Shown here: piece after piece, positions 33,338 to 43,841 of the stretch
How positions within the stretch are numbered: the stretch's first letter is position 1
Layout: each line of letters starts with the position of its first letter
NCBI GenBank assembly: GCA_021234155.1
Contig: JAJEKV010000017.1
Span: 9,243,525 to 9,307,524 of the forward strand
Source of the DNA: Isoetes taiwanensis
Lineage: Eukaryota; Streptophyta; Lycopodiopsida; Isoetales; Isoetaceae
Direction: 5' to 3'
DNA length: 64,000 nucleotides
Notes under the pieces: generated by a model
Told to the model about the DNA's origin: nothing
Database searches by the model: none
Seen by the model: only the letters and a program-made list of their open reading frames with translations
Program-made: the position numbers and the translations under genes

Positions 33338-33391
33338 TTTCTCTAGAAGAAATGACATATTATTGGAAAAAAACAATTAATTTATTTATTC

Positions 33392-33456
33392 CTCACACGA
33401 CGCGAGAAGCAATGGTCCATTTTCCTGATCGACGACATCCTTCGCGTCGTATGACT
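33392..33456. repeat. Inverted repeat H4 (upstream of the coiled-coil gene)
   Basis: CTCACACGACGCGAGAAG (33392-33409) pairs with TTCGCGTCGTATGACT (33441-33456). It lies 55 bases after H3 and ends 22 bases before the TATA box of the next gene. Confidence 0.8.
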
Positions 33457-33478
33457 CAAGCTACTACGAAATCTATGT

Positions 33479-33487
33479 TATAAATAG
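33479..33487 (+). promoter_or_regulatory. TATA box of the coiled-coil gene
   Basis: TATAAATAG matches the plant TATA consensus. It is 91 bases upstream of the ATG at 33578, leaving a 5' leader of about 60 bases of CTTC-rich sequence, as is usual in plants. Confidence 0.7.
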
Positions 33488-33577
33488 AAGACCTTCTATC
33501 TTGCCTTTGACCTTCGATCCTCTTTCGCCTTCTGCCTTCCGCTCATCTTCTACTTCCGCCTTCAGCCTTCTGCTCCG

Positions 33578-33997
33578 ATGGCATCTTCATCTTCCTCTAG
33601 CAAGCGACCATGCCAAGATAGCACTCCCCCACGCCAAGAGCTGCCCGTGGACATCACCCTTGCAGTGGTGATGAAGAGATTCAAGGAGATCCACGATGAA
33701 AACAGCCGTCTCGTCGCCGAGAATATCGAGGCGGTCGACAGATTAGCCTTCACGAGGGTGATACTGCATGAGCGAGACATTGAGCTCGCGAAAACATTCG
33801 CCATGTACCAAGAGGCGACTAGCCGCAGGGCCGAGGCAATTGAAACTGCCCACAATATTTCGCAGGCCTTAGAAGATATGGAGAAGAAGCTCCGAGCTGC
33901 GGAGGATGAGAACGCAGCTTTACGGCTTCAGCTACAGGATCATGAAAATCAGCTAAAGGATCATGAAAATCAGCTAGAGGATCATGAAGATCTCTAG
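33578..33997 (+). CDS. Ser-rich N-terminus and coiled-coil protein, intact
   Basis: A complete frame of 139 codons. Residues 1-20 are Ser-rich with a basic patch (SSSSSSKRPCQ). Residues about 25-110 form a heptad-type coiled coil (MKRFKEIHDENSRLVAENIE ... DMEKKLRAAEDENAALRLQL). The end carries three copies of a heptad unit, DHENQLK/E. A TATA box lies 91 bases upstream, and H4 and H5 flank the gene. The start at 33578 is the first ATG. No family was recognised; coiled coils are too general to assign a role. It is the only gene in the island without a visible lesion. The three heptad copies suggest recent tandem slippage. Confidence 0.65.
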   Translation: MASSSSSSKRPCQDSTPPRQELPVDITLAVVMKRFKEIHDENSRLVAENIEAVDRLAFTRVILHERDIELAKTFAMYQEATSRRAEAIETAHNISQALEDMEKKLRAAEDENAALRLQLQDHENQLKDHENQLEDHEDL

Positions 33998-34094
33998 CCA
34001 TTGTATCTATGTACTTTTTGCTTCAAAGAAAAGTTTTCTCTATTTTTTGCTTGTATCTATTCTCTTGTTCAAATGTATGTTTTGTTTTATTAAA

Positions 34095-34163
34095 AGATCA
34101 CACGACGCAAAATGCCTTGCTTGCAATTAGGTAGCAATCAATGGATTTTGCGTCGTATGATCT
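34095..34163. repeat. Inverted repeat H5 (after the coiled-coil gene)
   Basis: AGATCACACGACGCAAAAT (34095-34113) and ATTTTGCGTCGTATGATCT (34145-34163) are 19-base arms with one mismatch. Inner spacing is 41 bases; an inner TTGCT/AGCAA pair extends the fold. The same TGATCTCC follows the right arms of H1 and H5. Confidence 0.9.
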
Positions 34164-34246
34164 CCATGCCGTTCTATCTTTGCTTCAATGAGAAGTTCTA
34201 TCTTTACTTATGTATCAGTAAAATTACTTATGTATAGATTGTATCA

Positions 34247-35064
34247 CACCCCAAGTGCCCGTGCCAAAAATGCCTTCTGCACCTGCTCCAAGTCATTCCA
34301 GATCGCCAAAGAGACGACCGGGCCCCAAACCTCGACCCCGTACAGAAGGACAGGCTCGACCAGTGCCCGAAACAGATGTGACTGATGGCCCCAATCATAG
34401 AGCTCTGCAAGAGCAGGTCAAAATGGCCCATTACAAGGAGCACATCAACCCCGTGTTAGCCCGGGGCCCGCAGCTCTACCTGCGTTCCCAGCTGCCCCTG
34501 AAAAAACGCAGACTCATTCCCTCCATTCGCACAGGTGCCCACCATCTTCGCATCGAGACGGGCAGGTGGATTAGGGAGCCCCGCCAGGACAGGCTCTGTC
34601 AGTGCTGTCAAAGGGGTGCCATTGAGGATGAGTCTCACACTTTCCAGAGTTGCCCAGCATTCAGTCAGATCCGGGCCAGATACGCTCCCTTAGTACAGCC
34701 GGACTTGCCCCTACATTTGCTGATGAACACACCACCAAGACGCGCTTTCCGGGGTCGTATATTGGGAGGTAATTGGATCTGCAAGCTCACCTTTGCCCCC
34801 GCCTAGCTGCCCGCTGATCAGGCACTACGGGTGCAGTGCATGAGTGTATATATTTGTGTGTTTTTGCATTTTGTATATTGGAACAGTTTGTCAGCAGGCT
34901 GATTGCTGCCACGGTTTTTCCCTCGAAAACTCTTCGGGACGGGGGTTTTTTAATCCGGGTAGTAATCCACTTGCTGCGCTTTTGTATTGGGTCCCATAGA
35001 CCGATTGGTCTCCGTGGACGATAAAAATACCTTCCTTCCTTCCTTCCTTCCTATTGTATATCTT
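34247..35064 (+). mobile_element. LINE fragment copy D with CCHC tail and (TTCC)n end
   Basis: The first 130 bases are an inverted or scrambled piece similar to 18.57-18.7 kb. From about 34440 the frame reads HINPVLARGPQLYLRSQLPLKKRR, then LCQCCQRGAIEDESHTFQSC, the C-terminal CCHC domain. The 3' UTR carries the conserved hairpin (34918-34958) and GGTCTCCGTGGACG, and ends in (TTCC)n at 35030-35052. It inserted at ATTGTATCAC, right after a copy of a 3' flank sequence also present at 33200-33233. Confidence 0.8.
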
Positions 35065-35174
35065 AACTTGACTGCAATGTTAGCCGAGAGTCCATGCGCT
35101 TATGTGCTCATTGTGATGTCATGAAGCTGCATGTCTTTGCTTGGGTTGTTGTTCTCTTTCATGGTAAGCCATCA
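35004..35174 (+). repeat. 171-bp duplication, also at 36426-36596
   Basis: ATTGGTCTCCGTGGACG ... the (TTCC)n tail ... AAGCCATCA is repeated at 36426-36596 (offset 1422) almost without change. The second copy lacks the LINE body on its left, so it arose by segmental duplication rather than by a new insertion. Confidence 0.9.
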
Positions 35175-36425
35175 CAGTCTATAAAGTTTGTCAACAATCC
35201 ATTCAATGTGTAAAGTGTTTATAGAATAGGTTGGAAATGTGGGAATCGTCGTGCACTCCTTAATTAATCCAATGCTATATCATCGTAAGACCATACAATC
35301 ACAATAAAGCGATCCGCTTTTACGATGCATTTTTAAGCATCTATTGCAGCTGCCAATTCCAGGGTCCGTTGCACTTCCACCCTTGCAAACTCATGAACAT
35401 CAACAACCACCTAAGCAAATTCAAACGAGAATCTTTGTAAACCATTAAAAAACTAAAACAAAAATAATCCAAAATATACAACTGGAACATGCACAAACCA
35501 CAACGATCACAATCAGAACACGCATCAACTGGAACACACATCACACGATCGATTAAAAAACTTGTATATATATGTATATTATATAAATATATAATATACA
35601 TATGACATATATATGTACATATATATATCCGAAAAAAAAAAGAATTCTTGCGGTATAAATCTATACCGAGAGACTTCCTGCGGTATAAATTTATACCGTT
35701 TTTTTTTTTATATATACAAATATGTGAACGTATATATATTGAATATATATATGTTAAGATGTATATAAATATATATATACATATAAAATATGTAGCCCAG
35801 GAGTATAAGTTTATATCGTGCAAAATCTTGTGGGGTCTTTCTTGCTCCCAAAGGTTTTTACAACTTAATACTGTTCAAATAACACACTCAAGGGGTAATT
35901 TTCTGCAGTTCTCTTAGTTTTTTGGTTCAAAAAGTTCTAAAATAGTTCTAAATTCTCTGACCTTGTAATACAATATTAGAGCATAAATTAGTCGAATCCC
36001 GTTGTTATTTTTACTTTTTTTTTCTCTACACACAAGCTAACTTCACATTAGGCAGCTCAAAAACTGCTACTAAAGGCAAAGGACCCCAAAATGTTATGGA
36101 GACACAGGTGTTCAACGAGAAGGAAACTACGTAGTTTGTCCACAGGGATGAAAGGAGTAGCAACCCCTTAAAAGTTTACCTATTTCTTTGCAAACAGACA
36201 AAAAAAAGCAAGATAGACAAATACTTCTCTGTGGAGAAATGTGCAGTGACGCCCACTGCTACAGATGATGAAATTGTGCTGAAGACTCTCAACATTGACA
36301 AGGAGCTTGACTATCTTCTCAACATCACTATATTGTGGATTGGTATTGTGCAAGCCCAAAGACATGATGAATACATCTCCGAGAACAACAAAGAAGGCCA
36401 TGTAATCACAGAGCTTCATTACTTC
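35175..36425. other. AT-rich interval with TATA-type palindromes
   Basis: 35560-35800 consists of ATATATA tracts. CGGTATAAATTTATACCG (near 35682) is a perfect palindrome, and CGGTATAAATCTATACCG occurs near 35650; a related TATAAGTTTATATCG lies near 35800. No gene was recognised in the rest. Confidence 0.55.
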
Positions 36426-36596
36426 ATTGGTCTCCGTGGACGATAAAAATACCTTCCTTCCTTCCTTCCTTCCTATTGTATATCTTAACTTGACTGCAAT
36501 GTTAGCCGAGAGTCCATGCGCTTGTGTGCTCATTGTGATGTCATGAAGCTGCATGTCTTTGCTTGGGTTGTTGTTCTCTTTCATGGTAAGCCATCA

Positions 36597-37400
36597 GAGG
36601 TTTTCCCATTTGGCCGTGGTATTCGTCAGGGATGCATGTTATTTATCACCACTCCTCTTCACAATTGATGTGAGACATTGACGCACTTATTTGCTATTAC
36701 GACATCCTTCGAAGTCTCCTATATGGTACATAGAAGGTTTGTAATCAATATGCAGATGACACGTTCCATTCCTTATTGCTAATTTTGAGAATCTTGAAGC
36801 TGCAAAACTGCTCTTAGATACATTCTCACTGGCTTCTGGTGTGTTTGTGGGTTGCAAAAGTTTACGGCCTTATGGATGTTAGACGCTCCAATTCCAACGT
36901 ATGTTCATGGTTATCCAAAAAAGCTTCTTGCTCATGACACACCACCAAGCTATTGGAATCTCAGTTGTGCAGGAGAAGCATGAGAAGAAATTATTAAGGG
37001 TTTAGAAAAATGCCTATTTTGGTGGTCAACTACAAAATTATCTCTCGTGGACGTATTACAGTGGCCAAGTTAGTTCTCAGCAGTGTACCCATGCTTAAAT
37101 AGCTTCCTTGTTGCTAGCGCAATGGTCTAGAATTTCATATGGGCTGACAGTGAGGAAGGTGTTGTACTTAAGGTGGTTTGGCCTAAATGCATCCTTCCAA
37201 GGGGGTTGACAACGTGGGTATGATGAACTTTACTGTAGAGTAAGGTCCTTCTATCTATGCTCTACTAGATGTTCTGTGGTGGTGGGCACCATTACCACCA
37301 GACCCCTTAGCACCTCTACTTACTGCATCAGTTAATCCTCTTACACAAGGAAGATGGATTCTGGCAAATGCTAGAAAGTAACAGAGTGAAATTTTGTATT
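36597..37400 (+). mobile_element. L1 fragment, RT palm to zf-RVT start
   Basis: GGTTTTCCCATTTGGCCGTG opens a segment encoding FPFGRGIRQGCML, RT motif B. Then come degenerate YADD-region and LDTFSLASG sequences (near 36820) and, at 37260-37340, the GGTGGTGGGCACCATTACCA block shared with the copies at 22.74 and 53.04 kb. All frames are broken. Confidence 0.75.
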
Positions 37401-38946
37401 GTTTAGCTAAGTCATAGAGACTTTTCAAATGAATTTTGAGCTAGTTTAGTTAATATCATTCTAGTTTATATGTTTGCAAATGCTTTTTATAAACTTTTGG
37501 TTGGAAAAAAAAGGTTTTAATCAAAAATAAGATTTTTATGAGAGGCTCGTTTTTACCAAACCATTGTATCTAATATCTAAGCCACTAAAAAATAGGTAAA
37601 GAAAAGAAGCACTAGAGAGAGAATGTCAATTATTTCTGCGCTTATAACTTGAGCTACAAAGGTCAGATTTAGATTAACTTAGGCTCTTTGGAAAGCTTAT
37701 GTAGATAGCTTTCTATTGGCATATGATTTGATCTAGACCTATCAAGATAGATACCTACTTTTGTACTTTTCAATCCAGGTACCTTTTTACATAGTGCATG
37801 CCATGCAGATTTGATGGTAATATGGTTTTTATCATAACTTTTGAATCCGGACTCCGTTTTGAGTGTTTTTTATTGTGTTGGAAAGTCTCTTTGGGACCTT
37901 TATGATGGTTAAAATAGCAAATTTCTAGGTAGATTTGGTAGGGTTTCACACCCCACTAGTTGATTAAAACATGATTTGCACAGCAGCAAATTATATTATT
38001 TGCCCAGCTGATCATTTTGGTCATATCTTTTGTCCTTCATCACTGTAATGCAGTAAAATTTTATGAAGATATTGAAGAAATGATGTTATCGTGCAGTAAG
38101 TTTTTATGAAGATATTGAAGAGATGATATTATCGTGGCTGTATTTTGTATCAGAAAAAAAAAAAATTTTGAATTTTTTTGTTTTGCTGTATTATGGGATT
38201 TGTGCTATATTTGATGTCTATATGTTAATCATAAACTTGCAATGTTTTTTTGAATTTTTATTTCTTTTACAAACCCAAAAAACAACATCTCCCATAACAC
38301 ACTAGAAAAAAAAAAAACACACACACACACACACACATAAATATACGAATAGTTCTTTATTTTCTAGCATCTATGAAATAATTTGAGGCCTAGACTTAGC
38401 TAGTTGGCATTGTTTTAGAATGTTTTCATAAAGTAAATGAAAACAATTGAAAAAAGTAGTAATTTTAGCTTAATATTTTCTGTTCATACACCACAGAAAT
38501 TTTTGGGATGAATTTTGGGTTAATTTAACTAAAGGCTAGAAAGTATGAGAGGAAAAATGTGTAGAGTTTACCTAAACCACACAAACTTTTGGGATTTTTA
38601 GCTAATGCTATTATAGCTAATAAGAAATATGTGATTAGTAATTTATTCCCTGACTAAAATACTGTGATCTTGATTTCGTCATTTCGTTTCTTACTATGGT
38701 TGCGGAGCAGGTGGCTTTTAGGACCAATATAGCTTTAAGAAATGAAAGAATGAGTAGCAGTCTAGAGGTCAAGATTTAACCTACGGCCTAAAGGGCATGT
38801 AAACATCGAGTCATCATGTGGGGCTTTGGGTCCTCATTAGGAGTCACCACAAATATGACATGGAGGGGCTTTGTGTGCTCACTAGAGGCCACCATGGATA
38901 TAGCCTGGAGCTGTAGATGCTTATAACAAGGCAAGCTACAGGAACA
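37401..38946. other. No gene; AT-rich with a (CA)n microsatellite
   Basis: No coding signal. A (CA)n run lies at 38317-38338. Two near-copies of TTTTATGAAGATATTGAAGA occur at 38055 and 38103. Confidence 0.5.
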
Positions 38947-39340
38947 TGAAATATCGTATGAATAGGTTGATGGCAGCAAGGAAGCCAGAAGAACTGCTGA
39001 AGAATTCTAAGGGTGGGCAATGAGTTTGCAAGTATATCCTCATGAAGAGGCTGATGGCAAGAAAGAAGCCAGAAAAAAACTGTTGATGGATTATGACAGT
39101 GGATGGCAAGTCTGCAAGCATGTGCTTGAGACCATAAGCAAAGACCTCATGAAGAGGGTAATAGCAACAAGGAAACCGGAAAAATTGATGATGGATTGTA
39201 ACATCGAATGCCAAATCTGCAAACATGTGCCTGAGACTATAGCTAAAGACCTCATGAAGAAGATGATAGTAGCCTTCAAGAAAAATGCAAGAGGGACAAA
39301 TGATGGATTATAACAATGGATTGCAAGTCCACAAACGTGT
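38947..39340. repeat. Tandem repeat of about 110 bp, 3-4 units
   Basis: Units share CTCATGAAGAG, AAGRAAGCCAGAAAA, TGATGGATTRTRAC, and TGCAAGCATGTGCTTGAGAC or variants. One plus-strand frame stays open over two units (39020-39313), giving repeated protein segments; this is a by-product of the repeat and I do not call it a gene. Confidence 0.7.
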
Positions 39341-39668
39341 GCATAAGATTAATATAGAAAAAAGATGGAATTAGTTTACTTACTAGAAAAGAATAGCCAA
39401 GGGTGGGAATATGTGTTATATATACATGTAAATTTCCTTGCATGTAATATAAATCTCTGCCTTAACTTCAAAAAAGAAGGGGGCGGGAGGGGGAGGGGAG
39501 GAATCTATTTTTTTATATTATAAAGTTATATCGTGTGTTGTGAATGAAGCCCTAGATTGGATGGTTGAGGATTTGATCGATCAACGGTGCTGATGATATA
39601 TGTGTGTCTTCAACCAAAATCTCATCTTAATTGTTGCTTCAATACGATCCACTCAATATGACAATCAA

Positions 39669-39902
39669 GAGGTGAAAGGGAAAAGGGAAAAAGAGGGAGG
39701 GAATGGAGAAAAAGGAGGCGGGGACGCGGAAGGGAGAAAAAGGAATGCGAAAAGGAAAAGGGAAGGAGAAAATAGAAAAGGGGAAGGTAAAAGGGACGAT
39801 AGTAGAGGAAAAGGGGAAAGTGGAGGGAGAAAAGAAGAAAGAAAAAAAATGAGGGAAAAAAGAAAGCAAGCAGAAAAAGAGAAAAAAAGAGGGAGGGAAA
39901 AC
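39669..39902. repeat. 230-bp polypurine tract
   Basis: The plus strand is almost pure A and G over about 230 bases, mostly GGGAAAA, GAGGGAGGG and AAAAAGAGG motifs, with only scattered C and T. Frames on both strands are artefacts of composition. Such mirror-like purine runs can form triplex DNA. Confidence 0.85.
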
Positions 39903-39959
39903 TGCACAAATCTCTTATAACCTAGCAACACTAGGCTTGGTTTTTAGTATAATAGATTT

Positions 39960-39992
39960 TTTTAACGTCCACGGAGACCAATAGACCATGAA
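39960..39992 (-). mobile_element. Very short LINE 3' end
   Basis: AACGTCCACGGAGACCAATAG is the complement of the LINE 3' end sequence GTCTCCGTGGACG near 17585 and 35008. An A/T-rich run precedes it. Only about 30 bases are present. Confidence 0.5.
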
Positions 39993-41622
39993 TGGATGCT
40001 ATAAGACTACAAAGATACACCAGATTGTCTAAAAGTGTAACTAGAGAGGAAGTAGAATTTGTTGTAAAAGAATTTAAGAAAATGAAATCACAGATGTTAG
40101 AAATTAGATTCCAGGTGGTCGCTTTCGTAGAATATGCTCAACATGGAAATGGGCAAGAGGCACTCTGTGTTCATGTATGTATTCAAACAAGCAACATGGT
40201 TACGTCAAAATCAAGCCATTTACAAGTTGCCTCAAGGTAAATATTTGAGTGTAGGACACATGTGGACTCTAACTTAGAAGTGGATATGAGGCGGAGATAA
40301 TTGATGAGAAAAGTCTTCCAAAAATGTATCTCAATGTGTGAGCATAGGAGATGGTTATCAAGTTTTTGACACTTACAAGGCTGGAATATGATGCTTGGAG
40401 GAAGTATACAAGCTCAAGCTAGAAGAGATTCCAACAGCGAGAAGATACTGTTTATAGAGAGGACTCATGGAATCACAAGAGTCGCCACCATCGGGGTAGA
40501 AACAACACCTGAGCATATCCTTTTATATCATATGTTTGACAAACTAAAAGAAATATATCGCTCATATTGATCAATTATTATAGAGAGGATCGTAACTTGG
40601 TATAAGAAGAAATGGCCTATTTCAGTATGGCACCCATAGAGAATATCAAACTTCTTTTATCTCAAGCACAGCAGGAATACTTATCCATGCCATATTTGAA
40701 AAAGAAAATATATAAAGCATTAGAAAAGTCTTGGTTTGAATGATTTTCCAACCCAATTTGGGATAATATGGGTGATATAAGAGAAAACAGATGGAAAGTG
40801 AGAAAACAAGATTCACAAGCGTGAAAGAAAATTGGATATACAGAATACAAGCAAAGTGTTAATGCTCCCAAAAAAGAACAGCCTACGGCGCCAAAGTAGT
40901 TCCAAAGTGAAGCTTCAATCATAGGCTAGACCAAACGGATATGCTGGAAAAATTGAGATGGAAGACATCAGGGAAACCTGGCAACTATAGACAATATGCG
41001 GCGGCACCAAATAGAATTCGGCTGCTAAAAAAGGCATCATTTCATGGCAGCTGTCTAAATGGGGATGCCAATGACCAGACTAGTAACTCCTTTCTGAGCA
41101 TCGAAGTCAATATAAAAAAGACACAGCTCATTTTCCAGAACGAGGCACCCTCCATAATATCACCGTTAGAAAACAAAGCATTCAAAGAAACGATTCATCT
41201 TCAGGGGCTAGTCAACACCTATAAGCTGTAATAGTTTTTATAAGACATCGGATGAATTTCCACCACCTCCGTGAAATATTACAACTGTGAATAAGGAAAA
41301 GTGGAGCATACAGTTATAATAAAAAAAGTACATAATGCACCTAATTTCAAAAGCAGTAAATGTGCATGGAACCATGCTAGCGAATTCCTCAAAAGAGTTC
41401 TGATCTTGGATTGCAAGGCAGGCTATTTGCATGGATGCAGACTTTGGATAAGGCACCAACAATAATAACAGCTGCATTTCACGTTGCTGTAACGTATGAT
41501 TCTATCAAACTCACATTCAAAGTTCATTGCCTTCACCAAGTTGAACGTGCCCAAACAGACCAGGGTGTCACTGCAAATGATGATTAAATTGGATAGACTG
41601 AAAATTCTTCTGCCAGTAACAC
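39993..41622. other. No recognised gene
   Basis: Several short frames (for example 39992-40240, 40941-41231 plus) have translations without family resemblance. 41232-41622 is the 3' flank of RPN9. Confidence 0.4.
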
Positions 41623-43653
41623 TTATGACACAACAAGATCTGGGGTCTCTGATTCAACAGCCAACAGAGTCGTGTGAACTTTTTGCAACCAGTTGTCGAG
41701 CCGGTCACGCAAGGCAGTGATTTGTGGAATTCCCAAAACTCTTGGCTGCACCCAAGACACGCGTACTGTGCCATCCACCTGGTCAATTACGCCTTCTATT
41801 AAGTGCACCTGGGCAAACCAACACAAGATTAATATTGTTCTGTACAAACTGCTGTACATAGAGGGATCACTCTAATGGTGCAAATCTTCGACTTAATTTT
41901 ATGGTCCACATGTAAGTTGTCTCACAAGAATCTTCTTATTCTAAAAACGTCAACTCTAGTGTGTTTTGATAGAAACTAGAAACCAAGGCACGTATAAATC
42001 AAACGGAAGAACAATGTTACCGAAAGGCTCTTTATGAGCAGCATTTCAACATCCTCCAGAGATAGTTGGGTACGTTCTGCAATAACACTCAATGGAATCG
42101 TTCTTTCCTCAGACGGTCGGCTGCAAATAAACAGCCAATCATGAGTGAACTCTAAAGACGTAAATTCCATACTAAACAAACCCAATAGAAGTGAACCTAG
42201 CTTGCCTGAAAATAATTTCCATTAAACAAAGAATGTTTATCTTCTCCCAAAGCTTTTTCTCATTTTCTACTAAAGCAGGTTGAGCGGTAAGTGCAGGTCC
42301 ATAAACTTGAGAAAGTTCTTGATACTTTGCAAGATCCCCACTGTTGAAGGCTAATAAAATGTGATAAAGCCATTCGACGCTTGTACCAAGCAGACTTCTG
42401 ACCTGTATAACACAGTAAACAGCCATGAAACTTATAAGACTACGACATTCCAATAATTAACCTGTGAACAACAAGTGCCACTTTTCCTGCTAACAAAAAA
42501 CTGCCAGAACCTCCATAGAAAACAGAATAATTAAGGAACAAATTGCACTGACTGAAGTATTCATATAATGATATAAACATGCAACCTAATGATCTATTAC
42601 TTACAATCGGATGAGCAAGCAGCTCTCCAAAATTGTAAATGCCATCACCTAATAATGCTGCCAGAGACAGATCAAACGCCAGGTCCTGCAAACACCATCA
42701 GTTTAGTATGTACTGATATTCCATATACTATATTCAACATGAAAATTATCCCCTCCAAGCGCTTCGTATCTTTCCACTGGAAATCTAATAGTGCATCTCC
42801 AAATAAAGCAAATGCAGTTTATCCGCTGCCAAATTGTAAGCACTTACGACTTGTAGGGCCTTGATAATGGTTCCATAAATGTGTTATGCGTACCAGTTTG
42901 AAGGGCTCGGATAATGACTCCACAGATGTGTATGCCAGATACAAGAGAGCACTTCTGTAAAACTCTGCAAACTCCTGCTTGGATTTGTGGTACTGCGATG
43001 AAACCCAGTGAACACTTGCATGAACAGATGGATCAACATCTGTCATATTTTCCAATGTTGTTCTCCCTTCCTCCAACAACGTTTTGCATTCTCGTTGCTC
43101 GCCTCTTTGAAGCTTCAGTGCTGCTATTTGCATTTTTACATAAAGTATTGGCTCTTCCACTCTTTTTTCCTTGGAAGCATTAAATTTTTCAATGACCTCC
43201 TCAAGGTAATGAATTGCAGTATCCTTGTCAGAGTATTGCCGAGATACAATGACTGTGAAATGAGCCAATTTCAACAAATTGATCTTGTTCTCAAACTCAG
43301 AAATGAAATTATGATAAAGTTGAATAAGTGCATCTCCAGCCTGCCATCGTTTTATTAACCAGTATAAGATAATGAGGCACTAAGCAACAAAACATCTTGT
43401 TCCTACTTTGAAATTGGAAGTGTTACAATCAGAGAGTAGCAAATGCTAGCAGATGACCACATTCCTAAACTAAAAGAATATCAAATGCGCTAAAATAACG
43501 AACCTGTAACACAGTGAGCGCTACGAACTGCTCCAACTTCAAAGTCAGTTGATGCCACAGTTTCCGTTCATAAAGATCAGCCAGCGCACTATACCATTCT
43601 GCGAGCTCGGGCTGCGCTGCACTTTGTGTCTCCAAATACCTCAAAGCCGCCAT
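41623..43653 (-). CDS. RPN9: 26S proteasome regulatory subunit RPN9 (PSMD13), intact, six exons
   Basis: Exons: 43653-43504, 43340-42894, 42685-42605, 42402-42206, 42120-42021 and 41808-41623. Together they give 386 codons plus stop with phases that agree at every junction. RPN9 is a non-ATPase lid subunit of the 26S proteasome, which degrades ubiquitin-tagged proteins. The protein runs from MAALRYLETQ to ETPDLVVS; the C-terminal PCI domain contains INILCLMEIIF and the region LSVIAERTQLSLEDVEMLL. The five introns are short (163, 208, 202, 85 and 212 bp). Four have GT-AG ends, while intron 4 (42205-42121) starts GC, with CAG/GCAAGC, a known minor donor class. No stop or frameshift was seen, so the gene is probably functional. 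The start is the first ATG, at an expected N-terminus. It reads towards 41.6 kb, and a foldback element lies about 190 bp upstream. Confidence 0.96.
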
Positions 43654-43841
43654 CGCTCCTTCAATTTGCCCCCTTGGTCAGATCCGGCGGGTCTGAGGAA
43701 CCAGAAGAAGGGCTCGGCCTAGGGCTCGGTGTTTGAAAAAAGTTCCAACAATGCCACGGAAGCATCAGAGTTGAGGCTTCCAACCCTAGGTTTTAATATG
43801 CACATCCTTATTCTACCAGTAACTTTTACGTTATTATATTT

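Noticed and set aside
28950-34163. Calling the island a giant-virus integration outright
   Set aside because: No viral hallmark gene (capsid, packaging ATPase, viral polymerase) is visible, and a spliceosomal intron and plant-type promoters are present. Kept only as one hypothesis.
29348-34163. Reading the hairpins as a CRISPR array or as integron attC sites
   Set aside because: They are spread over 5 kb with genes between, the genome is eukaryotic, and neither Cas, integrase nor the attC core triplets are present.
39600-39931. Five overlapping frames on both strands
   Set aside because: Stop-free only because the tract is almost pure purine.
42500-43360. Plus-strand frames across the RPN9 gene
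   Set aside because: They overlap the well-supported exons on the other strand and have no family resemblance.
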